Below, one piece after another: positions 11,307 through 22,355 of a DNA stretch of 55,250 nt (positions are counted from its first letter, which is position 1; each line of letters begins with the position of its first letter). This DNA is from Macrocybe gigantea (Eukaryota > Basidiomycota > Agaricomycetes > Agaricales > Callistosporiaceae): positions 1 to 55,250 of the forward strand of contig SJRY01000242.1 of the NCBI GenBank assembly GCA_011319805.1, written 5' to 3'. The translations under genes were made by a program, and so were the position numbers. The notes under the pieces are model-generated. The model did not search any database. It was not told the origin of the DNA and worked only from the letters and a program-made list of their open reading frames with translations.

Positions 11307-12667
11307 ATGTCCTCCGTCGCTCTTTCGCTTTTGGCCATCGCCGCCGTATCCGTCGTTAATGCTCAAACACCCCAGAGCACTTTCCCTCCCGTTCCCCTCG
11401 CATCGAAACATTTCCAGTATCCTGGTGGAATTGTGCGTTTTTCTTGGTGTGGAGCGGCTTGCGTGTTGAATTGGCAATTAATGTTCCTTTTATAGCCCTA
11501 CAAAGTTGATACCGACCAAGGCCTCATCCGTGGAACCCAAAAAGGTTTCAACATTTGCAACTCGACCACGCAGACCCAAGATTCCCTTTGCCAAACTTCG
11601 TTTTTGAACTCTATCGATGGTGGGTTCCGATCTTGAGTGGTTGTTCGGTTTAGGGTGCTGATACGTGGCATATTCTTTTTTTGCCTAGATTTCTGCTTGT
11701 GGGGACCTCCCGATCCAAATTCCGTTGTGGCCGACACTGAAGGAGAGATGGTCGCTTGGTGCACGAAGCCCGGTCATGGCTCTCGTCTCATTCCCGCAGG
11801 CGCTCTCCAAGGCGTGCAGTTCATGAAGACCCCCGACTACGTTCAGGTTGTTGGGTTCATCGACCAGTCGAAGATCAACATGCAAGCCGATGACTTCGGT
11901 GGTGAGATGGATCCCCACGGCGCTGATCTCGTGCGTAGCGTCATATTGGGGTTACCAGTGGTAACATTTGATGCTGATTTCTGGTCGTTGAATAGCGTGG
12001 GAACCCTATGGGTGGTATCTTCTTCTCCAACGCGTTTAGCAGCAACAAGGATCAATTCACTCAAGTTATTGAATGGCACAAGTACGAGTTCGTTCTGCAT
12101 TCATCAATATCAATGCTTACTCCGCTTTAGCTTCATGGGTGGCAACTTTTTCTGCCTGAAAGCTTGCGATCCCGCTGGACCCAATGCCGCCCAGTACTGC
12201 CAACACATCTATGATCGTATAGGCTGCGCTTTTAACGCCCCAACAATGCACAGAACGGCACCTTTGAAGCTTGCCTTGGCGACAACCAGGACTTCCCTGG
12301 TGTCTATACCACGAATGGCCAGGTCGTGACCTACACTCAACCTCCGGAATCGCTCGGCGCCATCACTTCTATGCCCTACACTGCTCGTGTCCCTAGCAGC
12401 TCCAGCTGCTCCCAGTTCACCTCTTCCGTCCTTTATTCTGGTCTCGCCAGTGTCACTGCCTCTGGTGCCTCCGCCACGCCGACGTCGTCTGGTTCGTCTT
12501 CTGCGGCTTCTGGCAAGCCCGCTTCCAGCGGTAGCAGCGGCAAGCCTTCTTCCAATACTTCTTCTGCTGCCGGCGCGAGCAATACCAGCAATGATGCGAC
12601 AACGCTTGCTGTATCTGGTGCTGCCACCATTTTCGGTGTCATCTTCTCGGCGATGTTTTTCTCATAA
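11307..12667 (+). CDS. Secreted GPI-anchored macrophage-activating-glycoprotein-like protein
   Basis: The protein starts with a signal peptide (MSSVALSLLAIAAVSVVNA). It continues with a domain seen in basidiomycete proteins annotated as macrophage-activating glycoproteins: PYKVDTDQGLIRGTQKG, DFCLWGPPDPNSVVADTEGE, VAWCTKPGHG, then GGEMDPHGAD and NFFCLKACDP. A long Ser/Thr/Gly/Ala-rich tail and a C-terminal hydrophobic segment (AATIFGVIFSAMFF) suggest a GPI-anchor signal and cell-wall location. Exon 1 ends at 11432 and exon 2 starts at 11496; later introns are equally short. At about 12240 one C appears to be missing in a run of Cs: adding it continues CAFNAP into NNAQNGTFEACLG. The biochemical role is unknown. 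Confidence 0.82.
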
Positions 12668-13239
12668 GGTAAAGACTATGACCGACGAAGGAAATTATCT
12701 TTCATGGATCATTTAATCCCATCTTCATTACCTTCTCATGTCGTCGAATCATGAACGCCGTTAATGACTATCGCTCAGTTCGCACAACGTTACCTACACG
12801 CAAACGTACCCCCTCGCGCGGTGTCCATACCCTAATCGCCCAGGTCCTATTCTTTGACTCGCACACTGGATGGACAATGATTGCAATTCCTAGCTACATT
12901 TGGCATTTCTCGTTGATGTTGCTTTCTTCCTGCAGACGTTTTACGTTGTTTACATCGAACTTTCTCCTTTTTTTCGCTCTTGCATCAGGGACAATTGAAT
13001 AGGACTCGGTTTTATTATTATTCACTTCATTCCGTGCGATGGGGCAGTGATGGCGGAAGAGTGAACTTTGGAACGGCTGTTTCGTGCACGGTGGCTGAAC
13101 GCATTCCTTCAATGGTAGTGCTGTTTGACTCCAACCTGAAACCTGGAACTCGCCGTACATGTGATGTTGGAAAAGCACGCTAAAAGGTGAGCGGGGAATC
13201 ACTATAACGCTCCCTCTTTAGTTCAGACTAACTAGAGAC
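12668..13239. other. Spacer without recognisable genes
   Basis: 3' flank of the secreted glycoprotein gene. Short open frames only, none with family resemblance. Confidence 0.5.
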
Positions 13240-14880
13240 GGTGTTCGACTTGTGGGAACCACAGTTCCCAAATCATTATTTGCCAAAAAAAACAAAAATT
13301 ATTCATCATATCCGGATTGTCGACACGCCTGAGCTGCGTACGATTCGCAATTCCGATTGCGCGCCAGCGCTAACTTGATGACCGCTGGTAGCGTAGAACG
13401 ACCTCTTATCACGGACAACTCCGCGTATCTGGTGCTCAAGCTTTCCAGACCAAGAGCGGCGTTTGTGAAGAATTGTGAACCAGAACCTTGAAAGCATACT
13501 TGTATCAAAAGTCGATCGATCGCAGAAGCTTCATCTCGGTCTGCGCGGGCGGCTAGGGACGTCTTGTTTTTGAAGTCGACTGGCGCGTTTTTGAGAAGGA
13601 ACTGTGATCGAAATGCACAGTTCGCCGTCAGGCAGGCATGCACCTGGATGAACCCGGCTGGGCGCTACTCCAAACGAATAAGTAGCCAGAGAGAACTTGC
13701 GAGGCGGATTCAGACAGGCCCTGAGCCCCTTCGAGGAATCGACCTTTACACAGAACATCCGGCAGCCACCTTTCACTGCTACCGACCATGCGTGAGCAGA
13801 CCTCGTTTTACTGATTTGCCTTGGGAGAACGTCTTCATCGTGGGGATTGCTGATGGGACGATGCAGGACCGTTTGATTTAGCTTCGCTCACTTCGAGACT
13901 CGCTGCCGCCGCCACGCTGGCTATCGTGCTGCACATGATGCTCAACCCAGGTCCTGCTCTTGCCTGTGCCTATGATGGCAGAGATGGAGGTGGGATTGTG
14001 CTCTTGTAAAAATTTTTTTCTGTTGGAGGTACTGATGCACTCGGCAGGATGCATTCCTGATAGGAGGACCCCACCATTGGAGTGGCCTCCGCGCGATCCG
14101 TTTAGCTTTTAGCTCGTGGTTTGTTGGAGATTTGTTGAGGATTGAGAGATGGACGGTCAAAGTCTGGAACGAACGTGAGACGCGCAGGGCGGATTTTGGT
14201 TTTGATATCCATTTTTTTTTCTCTTTTCTGTTGTAAAATTGTGGACCTCTATGATCGTTGAATAGCCTTTGCGCCAGGCCAGTCTTGAAATTTCATCCAG
14301 CAAGATCGACTTAGCCGCGTTTCCGATTTCATACATGATAAATAGGGTGCTTTCTCCTTCATTGACGTTGCTAATCGCACGAAAGTTTTTCGGGACCAAT
14401 GAGCAAAAGCGCTGACTGCGCGAAAGTACAATATAGTACCACTCACAGCGATGATTAAAGTCACGGTCAAAAGCATGCACTTGCCATGAGTTTTCTGTGC
14501 CACCAGCACTATCTGCTTATGTGAATGAAAGAAAATGGTAGCTGCCCGTCACTGAGGTCATTCAAGTCGTCCATGCAATTTCTCTTTGATGGAGTGAATG
14601 CTTTCATATGCCTCGAACGGGATGAATGATGTGAGTGGAGTGTGCACACTGAATGGGACTGGATAAGGCATCCAGTTGGCGACGGCCGACAGAGCACCGA
14701 CTCTGTTCTTTTGAAGAGACTTTCATCAAAGAGGTGACATGATGGGTAGAGAGGACATCACAAGCGATGACTCGGTAGCATATTGACCGTGCTCGTAACG
14801 GGTATTCGTACCCCCCACAAGCAAGTGTAAATAATCTTTTTTCTTCGTTCAGAAACTGATGCCAACATTAACGGACACGA
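13240..14880. repeat. Segmental duplication, copy 1 (longer, more decayed)
   Basis: This segment matches 15050-16275 in the same order and orientation. Shared blocks include the one around 13330-13480, the CACAGTTCGCCGT...TGGATGAACCCGG block (about 13610-13690 against 15420-15470), the CTTCGAGACTCGCTGCCGCC block (about 13890 against 15695) and the AGAAACTGATGCC block (about 14850 against 16245). Where copy 2 has an ATG that opens a signal-peptide-like ORF, this copy has ACG, and the ORF is further broken by stops. It also carries about 500 bases (14180-14700) largely absent from copy 2. Confidence 0.7.
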
Positions 14881-15049
14881 TTGGGAGGAACGGTCAAATC
14901 TGGAATGATGTGAGACGTGGACACCTGTAATTGTTGATACGGACCCCGCCAGGCGAATCTTGAAATTTCAAGTAACGAGGAAAACACAAACCGCATGAAT
15001 GTTTGACACAGTTCCATTTAGAGCGACGAGATCAAAGGATGTACCTTGC

Positions 15050-16275
15050 ACGACCTTTTTCGACTCGCGGAAACCACAACTCATAGATCATCATTTCACT
15101 TCCAACCCCTTGTAAATTTTTTCATCGCATCTGGATCGCTGATATGTCTGATCTACGTACGATCGTGATTGTGACAGTGCTAGCCAGCGCCAACTTGACA
15201 GCCGCTGGTAGTGTAGAACGGCCTCTTATCGCGGGCAAGTCCGCGTATGCGGTGCTTAAGCCTTCTGGAATTCAGGCGAGGAGCGGCGTTTGTGAGGAAT
15301 TCTGAACTGGAAGGTATATAGAAAGTTGATCGATCGTGCAGAGCTTCACCTTGCCTGCTCGGCGGGCTAAGGACTTCTTCTTAAAGTCAACAGCATGTTT
15401 TGTGAAGGAGCTATGATCGAATGCACAGTTCGCCGTTAGGCAGGGCTGCACCTGGATGAACCCGGTTGAGTGCTACTCCAAATGCATAAGTAGCCAGAGA
15501 GACTTTCGAGGCGGATTCAGACAGGCCTTGAGCCCCCTCTTCGGAATCGACATTGAGACAGAATATCTAGCAACTGCTTTCACTACTATCGACCATGCGT
15601 GAGTAGACCCCGTTTGACCGTTTTGCCTTTCGAGAACGTGCTCATCGTGGGGACTGCTGATGGGATGACATAGGCCCATTTGATTTGGCTTCGCTCGCTT
15701 CGAGACTCGCTGCCGCCGCCGTACTCGCTGTCGTGCTGCAGATGATGCTCAATCCAAGTCTTGCTCTTGCCTATGACCACAGAAATGGAGGTGGGACTGT
15801 GCTCCTGTCGAAGATTTTTTTTCTGTCGGAGGTACTGATGTACTCGGCAGGATGCTTCCCTGATCGGGGAGAACGTCCACCATTCCGGCACCGCCCGCGC
15901 AGTCCGTTTGAATTTTAGCTTGCAGCTTGTCGGGGATTCCGAGATGAACGGTCAAAGTCTGAAATGATGTGAGATACACAGCGGGCCTTTTGGTTTCGAT
16001 AACCATCCCCCCCCCCCCCCCGGTCTTTTCTTCTCTTTTCCGTTGTAAAGTTGTGGATATCTGTAGTTGTTGAATAGCCCTCACGTGTATACATATGAGA
16101 TTCTGTTCTTTCGAAGAACTCTTCATCAAAAGGCGACATGATTACTCGAGGGGCCTTCACGGGCGATGACTCACTGGCATTTTACGGTGCTCATGGTGTG
16201 TATTCATGCTCCCACTACCAAGCGTAAAGGATCCTTTTTCTTTGTTCAGAAACTGATGCCGATGTTAACTGATAC
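15050..16275. repeat. Segmental duplication, copy 2
   Basis: Colinear diverged repeat of 13240-14880. It keeps the better ORF remnants (15144-15305, 15418-15597, 15685-15918). A further fragment of the repeat, around GGTCAAATCTGGAATGATG, lies between the copies at about 14893-14911 and matches 15948-15967. The unit ends just after a run of 15 C bases (16007-16021). Confidence 0.7.
15144..15305 (+). CDS. Small secreted peptide remnant or first exon
   Basis: A 53-residue ORF starts MSDLRTIVIVTVLASA, a signal-peptide-like N-terminus, followed by NLTAAGSVERPLIAGKS and one cysteine near the end. In duplicate copy 1 the start codon is ACG and a base-level deletion shifts the end, so only this copy could be translated. 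Further open frame in the same segment (15418-15597, containing CTWMNPVECYSKC) may be a later exon, but I could not join it with convincing splice sites. I recognise no family. Confidence 0.3.
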   Translation: MSDLRTIVIVTVLASANLTAAGSVERPLIAGKSAYAVLKPSGIQARSGVCEEF

Positions 16276-17790
16276 GACCGTGTCCTTTCCGTTCATATTC
16301 AATCCAGCCGCGTCTAAAGAACTGAGGCAGTTCAACAGCTTTTCCAGCCTATCAGCATCAGCAAGGAATAGCATGACACAACATATACTTGCTCGTACTG
16401 GGTAACAATCCAACTTGATACTAACGACGAGCATTGTCTTGTTGCTGAAGTGGGACTGCGCGAGGTGAAGGAAGAAAAGGGAAACGTCTTGGATTGTTGT
16501 TCGGCGAGTATGTGAGAGCGCTCTGGCACCATACGACTAGCGCCTAACAAAGTTTCGGCAGATGCATCATGCAATGCATCAGAGCATTTTCCGTGTGTCA
16601 AGTCAGTTCACCCTCGAAGCTTCAAGACACTTTTGGTCATACCGCAAGGTCAAGGACTCAACTGGTCGCTATGCATCTGAGATGTCGAAGAGAGTCCGCA
16701 TCTCTTGGTGATAACATCATGTTGTGAATTGTGAGGCATAGGAAAAGTGCTTGGGACAAGGACAGTCTGTGTTCACCTTGATCAATCATGCGGTTTAGAC
16801 AGAAGCAAGGGCAGGGACTGGATTCGATCATAGCGAAGTCAAGAGCGGGAAACATAACACTGAATTCAAGAGCTCGGTCTACCCCAGTGTATTTCGCAGG
16901 CACTGGAGCCCTCCGGGGAGTTCCATGTTAGATAGGGAAACAAATCCTCCACTATCGAGTACTTCAAGGCAGCAGAGGTACAATATAAAACCATAGATGA
17001 TTTACCCATGGGTACAGCTGGTTTGGATCGTTGTCAATATAACTGTCAGTTGTTGGAAGACGATCTCGTCACGCATGATTGGCTATGAACGACGAGAAGA
17101 AAAAGGCTGAATGACGAACATCAATAAGCCAAAACATTCATGGATCGCCGAGACCAAATTCTACCAACAGACTCAATTCCTCCATGTCCTTGCCACCATC
17201 TTACGGATTGAAAGACAGGGCCTGAAGGGTTGAGAGCAAATCAAATCAATTGCGGCTACACACGATGCAGAGCGCATGACTGTGAGTCTGACTCATGTTT
17301 GCGCCCAAATCATAGAAAGGGATAGGCCCACACGCACTGCCTCTAACGCCAGCAAAACTAGCGCCCTGCAAAAAGATCGGCAACTTCACTTCGATGCGTA
17401 GGTTCCAAGACCTCAAGGTTTGAAACTTGAAGGTCTGCAATGCGACTCAAAAGCGGAACCGCAGCCGCGCTTTTCTATGCCATTTTAGTCCAGCCTGGCA
17501 ACCTGTGCAGGTCCAAGGAATGTGGCGCAGCAGACAACCAGAATCTGGCTGTGTTTGTCCCGAATAGGCTCACGACCACTACATACGTGACTCTTGCATT
17601 CATCTCCACTGAACCGCCGCTGTCGTCGGAGCTCTTCGCTGAACTGGGAAGAGCGTCAATCTATACATCAAAGATCTCCAACAGCACCTTTATCAGGTTT
17701 AAAAGCGATGCACCGCTCATGCTGCTATCCTTAGACCCTTGGAATTCTCCCACCCACGAAGAATAACCGCCCTCCAAGCTTTCCTGCCCA
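16276..17790. other. Long spacer without supported genes
   Basis: A 108-codon plus-strand ORF (17440-17766) is open, but it has no recognisable family or splice context. The remainder holds only short frames. Confidence 0.45.
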
Positions 17791-20151
17791 ATGACCCATA
17801 TTTGCACTCTGTCTGCTCCAGAGTTCCCCATTCAGTCTGTTAATGTGTATCAATATGGAGGTGTAGGGGTTGTACGCAGGTTCCCCGTACAACTTAAGGT
17901 TCTTCCTCACGGCTTTCCTTTGCTTCATAACGATTGCTGACGACATATCTGGATGTTCAGAAAGGACAGAACAGAGTGGAGATCAAGAACCTCCCGAGCT
18001 CAATTCTTGCTTCTTCGGTCAAGGTATCCGGCTTCAACGAAGTGGTCAAGCTCCTCGACGTTGTCAGCATGCATGGATCTCATTTCCAGACCACCTCTGG
18101 CTCGCATACCGAAAAGCTTCGACTCCTCGAAGCGAAGAAACACACGCTCGACTGCGAAAAATGGGTCGCGTCCGCTGAATGGTCGGCTCTTTACCATTAC
18201 GCCCATGTGTTGAACGGCAACAACGCGAACCGGGAGGGATTCGACTTGTTGGATGAATTTAGGACGGAGAGCCATGCAAACATCAAACGAGTAAGTAAAA
18301 TGTTAGTTCTTTTTCTCCCATGCTTGACCTTGTTCCTGTTGTCCTAGTGCGAGAAGCTTTGTGAGGAGATCACCCAAGTCGAAAGAGAGGTCGGAGAGAC
18401 AAGACGAAATGCCACTGATGGCGAAGTCGCGGTTACTCTGAAGGCAGATGAAGGCTGTACTTGGGAACTGAAGATAACCTACAGTGAGAGGAGGCTACTC
18501 TGCTCTGCTGGGTCGGACTGATTGTGAGCCCTCTATAGGAGTTACCCTTACTTCGTCCTGGACGCCCATGTACGAACTTCATATGTCGACTTCCGAAAGC
18601 GGCCAACCATCCACAAAGGTCAACCTTCATTACTATGCCTGCATCTCCCAGTCGACAGGCGAAGATTGGAAGGACGTCTCTCTCAAGCTTTCGATGAATC
18701 CCGACGGGATAATGGCCCCGGATCTCTCGCCTACGACCATTATGCCGGTCACCCAAGTGCCTGGCCGACGCAGAAACAAGTATTGTCCTGCTCCCGTCTC
18801 CCCATCCTCTCGGTGGATGCCATACCCTATTTGCACTTGGGGTGCCGTTCCTGTGCCGCCTGCGATCCCACCGCTTCCCCCTTTGCCAACAGGCGCTGGT
18901 TCGCTTAACACGGCTTTGCATGCCCCGGTCTCCATGAGCCCTGGCCCTGATTCGGCTTGGACTGCTTGGCCTCCAGCTCCAACCACTCCCGCTCCGGCCT
19001 TTGGCACAACCGCACCAGCTCATCCTGCTCCTGCAACTTGGGCGCCTATCACAACGCCTCGAGTACCTAGCCCAGCTCCTAGCCTTGACGCATGGAGCGA
19101 CGTCGATTTCCCAGCTACAGCAAAAGAGAAGCAGCCTGAGAAGCAATCGCGTGGGCAGTCTCAGGACGGGGACCAAGATAAAGACATTGAGTCCGACACG
19201 ACGAAAACAAAGGCGGTGGCGACGGTGACAACTCTACCTATATCGCCTATGAATTGCACTCTTGCCATGAAGTCGTTTACTGTGGACGGAAAGCGCACTA
19301 TTCTGACAGATGGCTTGCAACGCCAGGTCGCATTGGCGATTGTTCCGTTAGAAGCTACTCTATCCTATGTTGTTGCACCTAGGTCCGACCGGTCTGTCTA
19401 TTTACAGGTGAGTATTTCAACGGGGTTTGCCTATCTGCAGCAAAATAATCACAATCCTTGTTCGCTCTAGTATCAGGTCAAGAACAGCAGTGAATACCAG
19501 CTTTTCGAGGGTCCTATCAGCGTAACTTTGGATGACGAAGCAGTCTCTACTGCTTACATCCAGGTATTATAGTTTTCTTGACCTGTTCATGTGGGTCCTC
19601 TGGCTCAGAGTCTCTATGTTTTAGGATGTGGAAAATGACGAAAGCTTCCGCTGCACTCTTGGCGCTGACCCCCTGATCAAAGTTTCATGCACGCAGACCA
19701 CGCAGACAACAGAACATACCGATGTTTCGTCCTCCAAGGGAACGACTATCATGGTACTCACCAGCAAAATCACGGCCCACAACAAGCACACGTTTGCGAT
19801 CCCCGAACTCATAGTCCGGGACTATATCCCCACAACCGAAGATAAACGCGCTCGCCTTACTATGCAGAAGCCAGAGGGCCTGAACGATGCGGGGCCGAGC
19901 AAGAGGTTCTCACTAGGGTGAAATTATTTTATCCAGACGGCAGTGATAAGAGTAACGGTTCGGTGATTGAGCCAAATGCCAGCAAGCAAGCGAAGGTTAT
20001 GTGGACCAGGCCCGCCTCTTGGAAGCGGCGAGAAAAGGACGGCAGATTCGAATGGAAGCTTAGCCTTGGACCTGGTGAAAAAGTGGAGCTGGAAGCTCAG
20101 TGGGAACTGAGGGTCCCGAGCGATGTGTCTTGGATGGAATCCTACGCATAG
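17791..20151 (+). CDS. DUF4139 / mucoidy-inhibitor-A-like protein
   Basis: A member of the fungal DUF4140-DUF4139 family (related by name to bacterial mucoidy inhibitor A); its molecular function is not established. The start at 17791 gives a short N-terminus with FPIQSVNVYQYGGVGVVRRF, joined through an intron to KGQNRVEIKNLPSSI, the DUF4140-like part. A charged coiled segment (CEKLCEEITQVEREVGETRR) follows, then SSWTPMYELHMSTSE and STGEDWKDVSLKLS, the DUF4139 core. A long proline-rich insertion (about 18780-19120) comes next. The C-terminal half (LYPDG-like LFYPDGSDK, WKLSLGPGEKVELEAQWE) is well kept. At about 19893 one G seems to be missing from a G run; restoring it links NDAG to EQEVLTRVKLFYPDG. 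No signal peptide; probably cytosolic. Confidence 0.8.
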
Positions 20152-20485
20152 TGGTTTTGCTTCTCACCCAGGCGGAGAAAGACAAGTCGGCGGCTACAGA
20201 CTCCCGTTGATGGATGAATTGCATCATGTACTATAGCTACTGTATACGCGATATGAGCAAGTTGAGTTATAAATAATGCCTGGATATAAAGTCTGCCGCT
20301 GGTGTCGGGTGTTACGGTCAAAATGGTGTATCATGACATAAGTCTTTTGGTAAAAAGGCATGCCATAGACCACGTCTCCCTCCGGCTTGACTGCGAGGCC
20401 AATCAAGAACGACAGAGCATAAGGCAACGTCACTCAACAGCCGTGCCTCTTTGCGCTGTTATCTCCCTCGGTTATTTGATTCGAG
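20152..20485. other. Spacer upstream of reductase
   Basis: 3' flank of the DUF4139 gene and upstream region of the reductase. No gene is seen. Confidence 0.5.
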
Positions 20486-20493
20486 TATAAAAA
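20486..20493 (+). promoter_or_regulatory. TATA box of reductase gene
   Basis: TATAAAAA lies 50 bases before the ATG at 20543, a normal spacing for fungal core promoters. The two broken copies at the left end keep a TATA at a similar distance. Confidence 0.6.
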
Positions 20494-20542
20494 CAATTCG
20501 AGGACTCGGAACTGGGATGTATACTCAGTCCTCACTCTCGCC

Positions 20543-21827
20543 ATGCCCAGCAAACAGCACAAAGCCCTCTTCCTCGAATCCAGAAAAGGACGTTTCGTCC
20601 TGGGAGATAATGAAACTCCCAAGCCTGGCCCAGGCGAGGTCCTCGTCAAGATAGAATCTGCCGCACTCAATCCCATGGACTGGAGAGTCCAAGAATGGGG
20701 TGTCATTGTAAAGGAGTTCCCGACGATCCTAGGTATAGATGCCGCTGGTATCGTCGAGGAAGTCGGGGAAGGTGTCAGCAAATTCGTCAAGGGGATAGAA
20801 TGTACGAAGATTTCTTTCAGTCATATTTGACGGCAACCGACTCTTCGTGTCTCTAGTTTTTATGCGTGCAATTTGTCAGTCACGAAAGGTGGCTTCCAGC
20901 AGTACAACTTGGTCCAAGCTGACCATGCTGCAAAGGTACTGCACTTCTCTGCCAAACGGCTTTCTTTTTAGGAAATGATTTAATGCGGAATGACAGATTC
21001 CGGATAGCATCTCATTCGACCAGGCTGCCTCTATCCCAGTCACGTTTGCTACCGCGTTCATCTCCATGTTCAATGACAAGCCGTATGGTGCCGGGCTCCC
21101 CCTGCCGCTCGAGCCAGAGGCCAGAGGCCAGCAAGCGGCCAGCCTTTTGTCGTTCTCGGAGGCGCGACTTCCGTTGGTCAATATGGTAAAACCCGCATTC
21201 CGCATGTTTCCTTAATTCGATCCAATTCTCATTCGCTTTTCCATCCAATAGCCATACAGCTTGGCCGACTCTCCGGATTCTCGCCCATCATCACCACAGC
21301 CTCGCTCAAACACGAGGACTATCTCAAGTCGATAGGCGCAACTCACGTCGTCGACCGCAACCTCACGTCGTCACTCGCGGAAGAAGTTTTGAAGATCACC
21401 AAGAATCCGGTCAAGCTTGTCCATGACACAATCATGGCGCCAGAAACTCAGAACGCGGCGTATGACTTGCTGGCACCTGGAGGCGACATGCTCACTGTTG
21501 CGGCCGGCCCAGAATTCTGTGCGGTCAAGAATCCATCGAGCGACAAAACGATACACTATGTCTTTGCATCCTTCTACCTTCCTCATACTCGTGAATTAGG
21601 TCTTAAGGTGTACAACAAATTTACCGATCTATTAGCAGACGGTTCTATCCAAGTGCGCGCTTTCCTCTGCTCTGCCTCTGAGTCAAATGCTCAGGCCTAT
21701 CATGACAGCCTAACAGAGTCGAAATAGTACCAGGTGGTTTGAATGGGATCAAAGCCGGTTTGGAGAGAATGAAAGCAAATGGCGTCTCGGGAGTGAAGCT
21801 CATTATACACCCCAAGAGACGATTTGA
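20543..21827 (+). CDS. Zinc-type enoyl reductase/quinone oxidoreductase-like, fullest copy
   Basis: A member of the zinc-type alcohol dehydrogenase/trans-enoyl reductase-like family. These enzymes reduce C=C or quinone bonds with NAD(P)H and often lack zinc. Exon 1 carries PKPGPGEVLVKIESAALNPMDW and GIDAAGIVEEVGEG. Later exons give KGGFQQYNLV, KIPDSISFDQAASIPVTFATA, the cofactor loop VVLGGATSVGQY, ITTASLKHEDYLKSIGATHVVDR and the C-terminal EIVPGGLNGIKAGLERM. Frame breaks of one base appear near the FYACNL exon start (20855), at about 21125-21145 in a short AGGCCAG repeat, and at 21812, where one more C would give the usual HPQET-type ending and stop at 21827. Without that correction the frame runs to 21918. 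Copies A and B at the left end are decayed relatives. Confidence 0.78.
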
Positions 21828-22355
21828 GCCTGGCCCTCAAGATAGTAAATCACCTCCATTCAACGACCGAGGAAAAGTCGTTTGGAATCTTGGCCAAATA
21901 ATACGATGTCACACGTAGTTGAGGGCACACAACACATCTATATAGTAGGTGCACATTACAACTGTGAAAACGAGCGTGTACACGGAGGAAAAGAAAAAGA
22001 ATACTGAGAACAAGGACATGCGGTAATGCGAAGATGCGATTGACATAGAGCTACCCATGACTACAAAGACGACGCTTCCAGAACGTGTTTCTGGCTAAAG
22101 CGACGTCAGCATTAATCTTGCGTCCACCTCGAAAACAGCTCCTCTCCTGACGAGTGAGGTGTCCGGCCGTGCATTGGTCTAAAATCGGCGGGACTTTGAT
22201 TGTTCGGTTAGTACGGAGACACGGTTGCGATCCACAAATCTAGTCCTGCTCCCGCAAGGCCACAGGTCACAGTCAAGACTGGAATTCGACCGGGGGGAGG
22301 GGGAAGGGAAGAAGAGAGAATAAGAAGCATGGGGAGGTCAGAGAGCGGCCAGTTT
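21828..22355. other. Intergenic 3' flanks of convergent genes
   Basis: The reductase (plus) and the phosphatase (minus) converge here. The region contains A-rich stretches, and I see no gene. Confidence 0.5.

Noticed and set aside
16007..16021. Run of 15 C bases
   Set aside because: A simple homopolymer at the edge of the duplication, of uncertain length in any assembly; no function is inferred.
17440..17766. 108-codon plus-strand frame just upstream of the DUF4139 gene
   Set aside because: The DUF4139 start at 17791 and its intron to 17963 explain the downstream gene. This frame has no recognisable domain and stops before it.
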